In this document: positions 1 to 9,125 of the stretch, piece by piece
Position numbering within the stretch: the stretch's first letter is position 1
How the letters are laid out: every line of letters starts with the position of its first letter
Assembly: GCF_030408555.1 (NCBI RefSeq)
Contig: NZ_CP047048.1
Location: 682,001-746,000 of the forward strand
Reading direction: 5' to 3'
DNA length: 64,000 nucleotides
From: Corynebacterium aurimucosum
GTDB lineage: Bacteria; Actinomycetota; Actinomycetes; Mycobacteriales; Mycobacteriaceae
Translations under genes and position numbers: made by a program
The notes under the pieces: generated by a model
Databases searched by the model: none
What the model saw: only the letters and a program-made list of their open reading frames with translations
What the model was told of the DNA's origin: nothing

Positions 1-1
1 C

Positions 2-709
2 GACGTTGCCATTCAGCGCTGCCTAGTTCACGTCCAGCGCAACACTTTTGCTGATATCAGCCGCAACCCGATTCACCCAGCGCATAAAGCAATCCGGAAA
101 CTGGGCTACATGCTTGTCCAAGTACGCAACCGTGAAGATGCTGCGCGGTTTACAGCTGCAGTCCACCACACCCGCATTACCTTTGCTGATTGGCTTAAAG
201 AGCGAACCTACCGCAGTGCTATACCGGCAGGCCAAGTACCGAAATGGGTCAGCCCCAACCAGAAATGGTGGTACACCCACCGCAACGCCCGCAGGGCTCT
301 AAAACGGCTAGAAAAGCTCATCCACGCCGGACAATTATTTACCTTCCTTGACCCGCCTGAAGGTGTCACGCAAGACTTAAAAGCCACCACGAACCTGCTG
401 GAAGGCGGCATCAACAAACAACTCAAAGACTTAGCCGGAAACCATCGTGGCATGTTCGATGAGCATCAGCGCATCACCATGGACTGGTGGCTCTACACCC
501 ACACCGAAGACCCTGTAGCGCCACTGGAGTTAGCCAAGCAACAAGACTTCGGACGCCAAGGAGAAAAAGCAGCACGCGCAGCCTGGGCAAGAGAAGAACT
601 CACACGACGCGGCCACCCAGACGGGCGACCAGCCACATACGACATCCACATCGACAGCGAATGGAACCCCAGCTTAGGCATAAGAAAAGGCTGGGCCGGA
701 CGCTCCTAA
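2..709 (+). CDS. Transposase, IS256 family IS1249-like, C-terminal part
   Basis: The frame is open from the first complete codon of the window to a TAA stop, giving about 235 residues with no start, so the N-terminus is upstream. Stretches such as IQRCLVHVQRN and NLLEGGINKQLKDL resemble the mutator-type transposases of IS1249 elements found in corynebacteria. The N..EG..N segment probably contributes the last acidic residue of the DDE catalytic triad. The stop codon overlaps the first terminal repeat by two bases, as expected when the gene runs to the end of the element. No frameshift is visible in this part. Family assignment is by recognition of motifs, not by search. Confidence 0.7.
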   Translation, partial: DVAIQRCLVHVQRNTFADISRNPIHPAHKAIRKLGYMLVQVRNREDAARFTAAVHHTRITFADWLKERTYRSAIPAGQVPKWVSPNQKWWYTHRNARRALKRLEKLIHAGQLFTFLDPPEGVTQDLKATTNLLEGGINKQLKDLAGNHRGMFDEHQRITMDWWLYTHTEDPVAPLELAKQQDFGRQGEKAARAAWAREELTRRGHPDGRPATYDIHIDSEWNPSLGIRKGWAGRS

Positions 710-767
710 ATCCACACGAAATGTCCCTTAGTGCGACACGCCGCAAATCCACACGAAATGTCCCTTA
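708..767. repeat. Duplicated 23-bp repeat at the IS right end
   Basis: Identical 23-bp copies occupy 708-730 and 745-767, separated by 14 bp. The core read outward-in is GGGACATTTCGTGTGGATTT. One copy is probably the terminal inverted repeat and the inner one a second transposase-binding site or a relic of a tandem end. Confidence 0.7.
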
Positions 768-779
768 AGCCTGAAAACA

Positions 780-823
780 CCGTTGGGCCCCGTCCTCCGA
801 TTCCTCGGGGAGGGGCCCAACGG
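780..823. terminator. Strong hairpin after the IS end, terminator-like without a T run
   Basis: A perfect 12-bp inverted repeat pairs 780-791 with 812-823 around a 20-base loop. No T-tract follows on either side, so factor-independent termination is uncertain. The rest of 824-987 shows no gene; a small inverted repeat (962-968 with 978-984) lies just after the enoyl-CoA hydratase stop and may end its transcript. Confidence 0.4.
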
Positions 824-987
824 CGTCTCTATCAAGTCCCTCCAACTATCAGCCATTGGCCGCCCTCTGGAGGGTGAGGGGTTCTCTCTCGCATGCGCTC
901 TCTCAAACGCACAAGACAAAGTATGGCGGGCGACGCTGGAATCACCTTGTGCTCTCCCTGGCAGTTTTCTGCTAGTCAAAACTGGCC

Positions 988-1788
988 CTAATCAAAGCGT
1001 GCGGGACGCTTCTCCAGAAAAGCCATGACGCCTTCCTTGTGCCCGTCCGAATCCATCTGCGCGTACTGCGTGGGCTCCTCCCACGCGAGCTGCTCATCGA
1101 GCTGCCCTAGGGCTGTGCGGTTGATGGCCTCCTTGGCCTTGGCCAGGGCATCGCGCGGCGCGATGTGCAGGCGCTGCGCTAGCTGCAGCGCGGCCTCGAG
1201 GGCGTGGCCCTGGTGCGCGCGTTGGGCGACGATCCCAGCTGCCTCCGCTTCGGCGACACCGAGCTTGTCCTGGAGAAGTGCCAGTGCAAGTGCGCGGTGA
1301 CGCCCGACGGAGGCGAGCGCGGTGAGGCTTACGCCGCCGTCGGGGATGAGGCCAATCTTGCCGAAAGGCAGCGTGAAATAGGATTCTTCACCAGCGACGA
1401 TGAGATCACAGGCGAAGGCTAGCGAGGCACCTGCGCCAGCGGCCGCGCCTTCGACGGCGGCGAGGACGGGAATCTCGGCGGCCTGGATTTCGGTGACAAG
1501 CGCATTGAGCTGCGGCAGCATGGTGGACTCGGCAGGGTTAGGAGCTTTTCCCGCGGCCTGCGCGGCGGCTGCTGAGTGTGCGGCGGCGACCAGATCCGCG
1601 CCGGCGCAAAAGGCCGTCTCATCACCGGTGATGATGAGGGCGCGGACGGAGGGGTCTTGGGAGGCGGTGGCAAGCGCTGCAGAGAGTGCGAGACAATGCT
1701 CCTTGGCAATGGCATTGCGCCGCGCGGAGTTGTTGATCTGGGCTATGAGCGCTGAGCCTTCGCGGTGGGTGAGGATGGCGTCGGTCAT
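988..1788 (-). CDS. Enoyl-CoA hydratase/isomerase (crotonase family)
   Basis: A 266-residue crotonase-fold protein of typical length that should act on CoA thioesters in beta-oxidation-like catabolism. The oxyanion-hole segments are visible: FCAGADL at 60-66 and EGAAAGAGASLAFACDL from about 113. At the usual PE position of hydratases it has PF, so the first catalytic glutamate of classical enoyl-CoA hydratases seems absent. GLIPDGG at 146-152 instead carries the aspartate typical of PaaG-like enoyl-CoA isomerases. Isomerase activity is therefore as likely as hydration. The start has an AAGGA ribosome site and lies 3 bases after the stop of the upstream flavin oxidoreductase gene, so the two are almost certainly co-transcribed. 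Confidence 0.85.
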   Translation of the reverse strand: MTDAILTHREGSALIAQINNSARRNAIAKEHCLALSAALATASQDPSVRALIITGDETAFCAGADLVAAAHSAAAAQAAGKAPNPAESTMLPQLNALVTEIQAAEIPVLAAVEGAAAGAGASLAFACDLIVAGEESYFTLPFGKIGLIPDGGVSLTALASVGRHRALALALLQDKLGVAEAEAAGIVAQRAHQGHALEAALQLAQRLHIAPRDALAKAKEAINRTALGQLDEQLAWEEPTQYAQMDSDGHKEGVMAFLEKRPARFD

Positions 1789-1791
1789 GGA

Positions 1792-3251
<1,460 letters not shown>

Positions 3252-3280
3252 TGTTCCTCCTGGGGCGAGCGGGTAGAGTG

Positions 3281-3298
3281 ATGTACATTACTATACAT
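3281..3298. promoter_or_regulatory. Candidate operator in the thioesterase/acyl-CoA dehydrogenase divergent promoter
   Basis: ATGTA at 3281-3285 and TACAT at 3294-3298 form an inverted repeat in an AT-rich patch between two divergent CoA-ester genes; ATGTACAT at 3281-3288 is itself palindromic. The regulator is not evident nearby. Confidence 0.35.
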
Positions 3299-3338
3299 AC
3301 GAATTGTGGTTCGTTGCTCGAATCGTGAGGAGAATGCC

Positions 3339-4520
3339 ATGACGGATCTTCTGGGAATCGATGCTCTGCTGAGCGAAAAAGAAAAAGCTACCCGCGACCG
3401 CGTTGCCGCACTGGTGGATGAACACATCCGGCCGCATGTGGGGCAGTGGTACGAGGAAGCGATGCTGCCGGAGTCGATCTTCCCGGTGCTCGCGGAGGCT
3501 GGTCTGTTCGGAATGCACCTGGAAGGCTATGGCTGCGCCGGGCGCTCCGCGGTTGAATACGGACTAGCCATGCAGGAGCTGGAAGCAGGGGACTCCGGTA
3601 TCCGCACGGTGGTATCGGTGCAAGGATCGCTGGCAATGTCGGCGATTTATAAGCACGGCTCGGAGGAGCAAAAGCAACACTGGCTTCCCAAGATGGCCGC
3701 CGGTGAGGTCATTGGTTGCTTCGGCCTGACGGAGCCGACCGCCGGCTCGGACCCGGCGGGCATGGCGACGGTGGCGCGCTACCGCTCCGGCGAATGGGTA
3801 CTGGATGGTGCGAAGCGCTGGATTGGTTTAGCAAGCGTGGCTGGCGTGGCCATTATCTGGGCCAAGGTTTCTGAGGAGGATGCTTCCGCCGCCGGGGTGG
3901 AAGCGGGCGTGCGCGGGTTCATCGTGCCGACGTCTACGCCCGGCTTTAACGCCACCCCAATTACCCGCAAGCTGTCGATGCGCGCTTCTATCCAGTGCGA
4001 TATTGAACTGGAAGGAGTTACCCTGCCTGCTGATGCACTGCTGCCCAAGCATCCAGGGCTCAAGGGTCCGTTCATGTGTCTCAACGAGGCACGCTTCGGT
4101 ATCAGCTTCGGTGCCTTGGGTGCTGCTCGCGATTCCTTGGAGGTGGCGCTGCGGTATGCCAAGGAGCGCAAGCAGTTTGATCGCTCGCTGGCATCCTTCC
4201 AGCTCACCCAGCAGAAGCTGGTGGACATGGCGGTGGAGCTGAACAAGGGGCAGTTGCTGGCACTGAACCTGGGCCGCGCCAAGGATGCGGGCACGCTGGA
4301 GCCCTACCAGATTTCGGTGGGCAAGCTGGCTAACTGTCGCACCGCCATCGACATTTGCCGCCAAGCCCGCACCATCCTGGGCGGCAACGGTATCACCGCG
4401 GACTACTCGCCGCTGCGCCACGCCGCCAACCTAGAATCAGTGCGCACCTACGAGGGCACCGATGAGATCCACACGTTGATTCTGGGGCGCGTGCTGACGG
4501 GGGAGCAGGCGTTTAGTTAG
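3339..4520 (+). CDS. Acyl-CoA dehydrogenase, glutaryl-CoA dehydrogenase-like
   Basis: A 393-residue FAD-dependent acyl-CoA dehydrogenase. CFGLTEPTAGSDP is the flavin/substrate signature, and YEGTDEIHTLILGR near the C-terminus carries the catalytic base (Glu372) in the context typical of glutaryl-CoA dehydrogenases rather than ordinary fatty acyl-CoA dehydrogenases. If it is a true glutaryl-CoA dehydrogenase it would form crotonyl-CoA, a substrate for the neighbouring crotonase-family enzyme, with electrons going to ETF. The ATG at 3339 is preferred over an in-frame upstream codon because GTGAGGAG precedes it at good spacing. Its end overlaps the convergent permease gene by 4 bp. Confidence 0.85.
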   Translation: MTDLLGIDALLSEKEKATRDRVAALVDEHIRPHVGQWYEEAMLPESIFPVLAEAGLFGMHLEGYGCAGRSAVEYGLAMQELEAGDSGIRTVVSVQGSLAMSAIYKHGSEEQKQHWLPKMAAGEVIGCFGLTEPTAGSDPAGMATVARYRSGEWVLDGAKRWIGLASVAGVAIIWAKVSEEDASAAGVEAGVRGFIVPTSTPGFNATPITRKLSMRASIQCDIELEGVTLPADALLPKHPGLKGPFMCLNEARFGISFGALGAARDSLEVALRYAKERKQFDRSLASFQLTQQKLVDMAVELNKGQLLALNLGRAKDAGTLEPYQISVGKLANCRTAIDICRQARTILGGNGITADYSPLRHAANLESVRTYEGTDEIHTLILGRVLTGEQAFS

Positions 4521-6031
4521 CTTCTGGTGTCCTTCGGCTTCGGGGCGTTCGGATCGATCGGGCGGCCTTCAGCATCCAGATCATTGAGCTCGGCCAGCTC
4601 GGTGAAGTCCGCCTGGGCATCGGCGAAGCCCTCCTTCGGATCGATTTCATCGAAGTTGCGGATGGTGCCGTCGCGCTCGTCCTTGAACATGTCCTTGCCG
4701 TAGACGACGAGCACCATGATGATGCCGGCAGCGAAGCCCCAGGCGGCTCCCTGGGTAGCGAGAACGCCGGCGGTGACACCTGCGATGCCAAGATCCTTTT
4801 GGTTCTTGGATTCCATGATGCCCACGCGCACGGACACGAAGCCCTGGATGATGAGAGTCAGCGCCAGACCCACCGGCAGGATGGGCTCAACGAAGGAGGT
4901 GATCGGCAGCAGCAGAAGACCCACGTTGGTGCCCCAACGGAAGGAGCCCGCACCGCCGAAGATGGTGCGCATGGCGCGCTTGCCCTGCTTGTAGCGCTCG
5001 ACGATGACCACGTGCATTGCCGCCCACAGCGGGCCACACATGGCGACGTCCGGTCCGATAATGGACATCAGCATGTTGCGGCCACCAAAAAGCAGGTGTG
5101 CGCGCGACGGGCTGTAGACCACGGCCTCGTCCGTGCGGACGTGGTCGGCTTCCTTGAGCACTGCGTTGGCCTGCAGGACGTCACCGAAGACGACGATGTA
5201 GGCAGCCAGCACCGTGGGGATGGCGGTAAGGAACATGTGCGCCGGCGGCAAACCAACGCCGAAGACGGTGTACTCAGACCACAGAGTGATGAAGTCCGGC
5301 TTGGAGAAACCCCACTCCACGTCCGGCCAGGGGGCCTCGCCCGCCAGCGGCGCGACAAAGACCGCGACGAAGATAGCAGGCAGGATGCCTAGCGAAGCCA
5401 GGAAGCGCCAGCCGGCGGCTTTCTGTCGCAGGGCTTGGAAGCCACGGGAGTACATGAGGAAGAAGGCCACGGCCACCGCGATGGTGATGGTAATGGGGAA
5501 GGAGTGGAAACGTCCGCCTTCCTGGAACACCGAGATGATGGCAGCGATACCAGCGCCAAGGACGATGCCGGAGCGCAAGCCAGAGGGGATGAGGCGGACG
5601 ACCTTCGATGCCCATCCCGTTATGCCTAGCGTTAAGGAGAATATGCCCAGCATGAGCTGGAAGCTGATCAGCGCCCAGATGCGCTGCTCACCCTCCGGGA
5701 AGGTCTGGATGTAGACCGTCAACAGTGGAATGGCCGGGGTAATCCAGCCGGGGACAACTGGGTCGCCCAGGATGTGGTGGGTGAGGTAGAGAAGGCCATT
5801 GAGCATGACGACGGCCAGCGCCGCTTCGTAGGGCATGCCGAGGGCCTCAGTCATCAGGGGGATAGCGCCCAGGTCGACCACGCACATAAACAGGCCTTGG
5901 GCGAAGTCCGGCCATTCCATGCGGTAGTGCACGAAGGGGAGGCGGACATCGAAAGGCCCCATCTTCCAGTGGGGCGAAGCTTGACCGATGCCCTGGTCTT
6001 CAGGTTCGGTGGCTTCGGTGGTTTCGGCCAT
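4517..6031 (-). CDS. Membrane permease, NCS2/xanthine-uracil permease-like
   Basis: A 504-residue integral membrane protein with about 12 hydrophobic segments between residues 40 and 450, a hydrophilic N-terminus of about 40 residues and a charged acidic C-terminal tail of about 55. The internal layout, including GDPVVPGWITPAIPLL and PTVLAAYIVVFGDVLQ, suggests the nucleobase:cation symporter-2 superfamily, but it is not a close match to known xanthine or uracil carriers, so the substrate is open. A strong AGGAGG precedes the ATG. The gene stands between the acyl-CoA dehydrogenase (convergent) and the alcohol dehydrogenase (same strand), with a gap of about 100 bp from the latter. Confidence 0.65.
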   Translation of the reverse strand: MAETTEATEPEDQGIGQASPHWKMGPFDVRLPFVHYRMEWPDFAQGLFMCVVDLGAIPLMTEALGMPYEAALAVVMLNGLLYLTHHILGDPVVPGWITPAIPLLTVYIQTFPEGEQRIWALISFQLMLGIFSLTLGITGWASKVVRLIPSGLRSGIVLGAGIAAIISVFQEGGRFHSFPITITIAVAVAFFLMYSRGFQALRQKAAGWRFLASLGILPAIFVAVFVAPLAGEAPWPDVEWGFSKPDFITLWSEYTVFGVGLPPAHMFLTAIPTVLAAYIVVFGDVLQANAVLKEADHVRTDEAVVYSPSRAHLLFGGRNMLMSIIGPDVAMCGPLWAAMHVVIVERYKQGKRAMRTIFGGAGSFRWGTNVGLLLLPITSFVEPILPVGLALTLIIQGFVSVRVGIMESKNQKDLGIAGVTAGVLATQGAAWGFAAGIIMVLVVYGKDMFKDERDGTIRNFDEIDPKEGFADAQADFTELAELNDLDAEGRPIDPNAPKPKDTRS

Positions 6032-6135
6032 GACGGCCTCCTTTCAAAGAAAAGGGACCAAGCCCAGCGGGCGTGAAGCGCGCAGGGCTTGGTGAGGAAA
6101 GGTGAGAGATTTGTTGAGGTTTAGCCGAGCTCTGT

Positions 6136-7254
6136 TTAGTCGAACTCGATGATCTGGCGCAGGGCTGCACCGTCGGAGAGGCGGTCCATGGCGGTGTTGA
6201 TGTCCTCGAGCTTGATGTGATCAGAGATGAGGGCCTCTGCGTTGAGCTTGCCCTCACGCCATAGCTGTTCGTACTTCGGGATATCCTTCGACGGAACGGA
6301 GGAACCCAGGTAGCAGCCGTGCACGCGGCGTGCTTCACCGGTCATTACGAGCGGGTCGATGGTGATGGTGGAGCCCGGTGCCGGCAGGCCAACGGTGACG
6401 GTCAGGCCGCCCGGTGCGGTGACCTTGTAAGCGGTCTCCAGTGCCTTCGGGTGGCCGGCAGCCTCCACGACGGCGGTGAACTTCTTGCCGGACTCTTCGG
6501 CTTCCTGTGGGGTCATGGCGGAGGTGGCGCCGATTTCGAGGGCCTTCTCGCACTTGTCCTTCTGCATGTCGATGCCCACGATCTCCTTCACGCCGAGTGC
6601 AGCGGCGGTAATGATCGCGGCCATGCCCACTCCACCGAGGCCAACGACAGCGATGCTGTCCTCCGGCTTCGGATCAATCTCGTTGAGGACGGCGCCGCCA
6701 CCGGTGAGGATGGCGCAGCCGAGGATAGCGGCGATGTCCGCCGGGACATCGGAGCCCACCGGTACGACGGAGAGCTCGGAGACCACGGCGTGGGTGGCGA
6801 AGCCGGAGACACCGAGGTGGTGCTGAACCGTCTCACCGTTGCGGGTGAGGTGGCGGGTGCCGCGGATGAGGGTGCCCTCGTTGTTGGTCTTGGAGCCAAC
6901 CTCACACGGCATCTTGCCGTCGGTCTTGCAGCCGGCACACTCGCCGCAGCGCGGGAGGAAGGTCATGACCACGTGGTCGCCAACCTTGACGTTGGTAACA
7001 CCCGGGCCGATTTCCTCGACGATGCCGGCGGACTCGTGGCCTAGCAGCATCGGCAGCGGACGGGGGCGGTTGTTGTTGACCACGGAGAGGTCGGAGTGGC
7101 AGAGGCCGGCGGCGGTGATCTTGACCAGAATCTCGCCCTCGCCGGGAGCGGAGAGCTCGAGCTCGCTCACGGTGATGGGCTGAGAGTCGGCGTAGGGGCG
7201 CTCATCGCCGGAGCGCTCCAGAACGGCGCCGCGAATGGTAATCGTGTCAGACAT
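6136..7254 (-). CDS. Zinc-dependent alcohol dehydrogenase (MDR superfamily)
   Basis: A 372-residue medium-chain dehydrogenase. GLCHSDL and GHESAG carry the catalytic zinc ligands, CGECAGCKTDGKMPC supplies the four cysteines of the structural zinc, and VVGLGGVGMAA is the NAD(P)-binding turn. It should interconvert a primary or secondary alcohol with its aldehyde or ketone. A frame extends further upstream, but the start at 7254 is chosen because GGAGG lies at the correct distance and the family N-terminus begins here. It lies 118 bp downstream of a PucR-type regulator on the same strand, a likely controller. Within this catabolic region it could supply or consume aldehydes made by the aminotransferases. 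Confidence 0.85.
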   Translation of the reverse strand: MSDTITIRGAVLERSGDERPYADSQPITVSELELSAPGEGEILVKITAAGLCHSDLSVVNNNRPRPLPMLLGHESAGIVEEIGPGVTNVKVGDHVVMTFLPRCGECAGCKTDGKMPCEVGSKTNNEGTLIRGTRHLTRNGETVQHHLGVSGFATHAVVSELSVVPVGSDVPADIAAILGCAILTGGGAVLNEIDPKPEDSIAVVGLGGVGMAAIITAAALGVKEIVGIDMQKDKCEKALEIGATSAMTPQEAEESGKKFTAVVEAAGHPKALETAYKVTAPGGLTVTVGLPAPGSTITIDPLVMTGEARRVHGCYLGSSVPSKDIPKYEQLWREGKLNAEALISDHIKLEDINTAMDRLSDGAALRQIIEFD

Positions 7255-7372
7255 TGATACCTCCAGACATCGGATGGGGTTAATGCATCGCAATGTACGC
7301 CACGTCACGTGGGGGAGGGTGAGAACGGTATGGGAAAAACTACACCCAATATATGTGCGGATGGAGAATTTT

Positions 7373-9091
7373 CTACCCGCTGAGCGCGTGAGCACGCAGC
7401 GCTACGAAAACATCGAGCCCGCGCTGGCCCACGGCCCACTCATCTCCCATGAGCTCAGCGATCCGGTCGAGTCGCTGGCGCACCGTATTGGGGTGGATAA
7501 ACATGGCGCGAGCTGTTTGCGGGATGCTGTGGCCGGAGAGCAAGTAGTGGTGCGCGGTGTCGGTCAGCTCCGTGGAATGCTCTGCGTCATAACGCACCAA
7601 CGGGCCGATCGTGCGCGTGGACAGCGCGCTCAACGCCTGCGGGTCCGCGCCCAAGATGAGGCCGACGGTGCCCAAGGTATCTTCGGTGACTAAGCGGCCT
7701 TGTACGCCGAGTGCTAAAGCTGACTCCAAGTAGGCCATAGCGGAATCGTGGGCGCTGCGTGCCGAATCCAGCCCGTCGAAGCCGATGGCAGAAACCGTCA
7801 AGTCAGAAAACTCAGACAGCAGCGGGGCCAGTGCCTTATCAATTGCTCGATCCGGCTGGTACAGCACGCATACGTGCTGGTCGTGGTGTGTGATAGCGGC
7901 ATTTCCCGGCAGAAGGTGCTCTAGTTGCGGGCGAGTTGGCAAACTCTTTGCCGAGTGTAAGCCGACGAAATAGAGCTGTACCGAAGAATTCAGGCTGATT
8001 CCCGTTAGGTGGCGCAGACGAGCGATCTCCTCGCGCCCAGCATTACCCAGAGCCACGGCGTAGACGAGGTCATCGACTTTGCGCGCGGTGGCGTCGACAA
8101 GCGCTTCGGCAAAAAGAGCAATCGCAGTAAAGGCAGCGGAGGCATGGCTGATGACGCGCAGTTCGGCATCGCTGAGCTCTTTGTCCACGCCAATCGTGCC
8201 TAAGGCCCGCCCGTTGAACTCCACGGGGAAGGTACTGGTTGGGGGAGTGTTCGGGGCACCTTCCGTGGTCCACAGCATCACCGGTGCATCGAGGCTTTCA
8301 GCCAACACGCGTTCGAGTTCCTCAAAACTCGCGTTATTCATCAGCACGTGGAGCAGCTGCGTGTTGACGTCATTGAGCCACTGCAGTTCTTCGACATGGC
8401 GGCTGAGCGCAATCTGGGAGCGGGTCAACTCGGCCACGGATTCGCCTTGGCTCTCGATGACTTGCGCATTCTCCAGCGCCACGGAGGTAATAGAGCCAAG
8501 CACCTCGAGGGCCGCGATTTCTTCGTGCGTGTAGTGGCGGGGGTGGCGGTCGCCCACGAGCAGCGCGCCGATGGTGCGCCCGGCGATGCGGATCGGGGCG
8601 CCGAGGATTCCGCGGATTCCTTCGGCTTCTACCGCGCGGTCCACGTAATCCACGTGCGTAACGTTGGGATCTGCGGAATGGTCATAGGTCCACGCTGGGC
8701 GGTTGGTGGCGGCCACGATGCCGAGGACTCCGGAGCCCATCGGCATGTTGATGGTGCGGAATTCCTCCGTGACGACACCACTGGTGACCAGCACCTTGGT
8801 AAAGCCGGTGTCCTCATCGTTGAGGCTGAGATAGCCCACGTCGGTGCCGATGGTGGAGCGCGCGTGGCGCACGATGGCCTGGAAGATATCAGTCGATTCG
8901 CGGCCGGAGTTGAGCATGTGGGAGACGTCGAGCAGTTTGGTCGACATCACCCGCCATGTGTGGTTGGCGCGCATGGTCTCTTCGATGGCCCGAAGCGCGC
9001 CAAGCTCCTCGGCCGCCAGTTGCTCGCGCAGCTCGTCGGGGACACGGGTGCCGCTGGCGAGATGGGAGAGTACGGGGCCGAGGAGAGACAT
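7373..9091 (-). CDS. GAF-domain PucR/CdaR-family transcriptional regulator
   Basis: A 572-residue regulator. Residues of about 60-220 form a GAF-type ligand-binding domain (segments GVLGIVAATNRPA and IRGILGAPIRIAGRTIGALLVGD), a coiled segment follows, and the C-terminal part has the CdaR-like region ending in the helix-turn-helix HSIPQTARAMFIHPNTVRQRL. This order is that of GAF-PucR regulators of aromatic or amino-acid-like catabolism. It is encoded between the alcohol dehydrogenase gene downstream and hyuB upstream, all on the minus strand. A 34-bp gap follows hyuB, so it may be read as the last gene of the hyu transcript or from its own promoter. Its effector is unknown. Confidence 0.85.
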   Translation of the reverse strand: MSLLGPVLSHLASGTRVPDELREQLAAEELGALRAIEETMRANHTWRVMSTKLLDVSHMLNSGRESTDIFQAIVRHARSTIGTDVGYLSLNDEDTGFTKVLVTSGVVTEEFRTINMPMGSGVLGIVAATNRPAWTYDHSADPNVTHVDYVDRAVEAEGIRGILGAPIRIAGRTIGALLVGDRHPRHYTHEEIAALEVLGSITSVALENAQVIESQGESVAELTRSQIALSRHVEELQWLNDVNTQLLHVLMNNASFEELERVLAESLDAPVMLWTTEGAPNTPPTSTFPVEFNGRALGTIGVDKELSDAELRVISHASAAFTAIALFAEALVDATARKVDDLVYAVALGNAGREEIARLRHLTGISLNSSVQLYFVGLHSAKSLPTRPQLEHLLPGNAAITHHDQHVCVLYQPDRAIDKALAPLLSEFSDLTVSAIGFDGLDSARSAHDSAMAYLESALALGVQGRLVTEDTLGTVGLILGADPQALSALSTRTIGPLVRYDAEHSTELTDTAHHYLLSGHSIPQTARAMFIHPNTVRQRLDRIAELMGDEWAVGQRGLDVFVALRAHALSG

Positions 9092-9125
9092 GCTCCCTAG
9101 TTTAGGGGGCTGGTCGGGGCGCCAC

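Larger units (their letters stand above)
1..767 (+). mobile_element. Right part of an IS256-family (IS1249-like) insertion sequence, cut by the window edge
   Basis: The segment holds the C-terminal part of a transposase followed by a duplicated 23-bp sequence that I take to be the right terminal region. The left end lies outside the window, so neither a full inverted-repeat pair nor a target duplication can be checked. The outer boundary at about 767 is inferred from the second copy of the repeat. Confidence 0.6.

Noticed and set aside
780..823. Confirmed rho-independent terminator for the IS transposase
   Set aside because: The hairpin is strong but no T-tract follows on either strand, so it is listed only as a candidate.
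4799..5392. A 197-codon plus-strand frame inside the permease gene
   Set aside because: It is antisense to a clear membrane protein and rich in His/Asp/Arg as expected for a shadow of hydrophobic codons.
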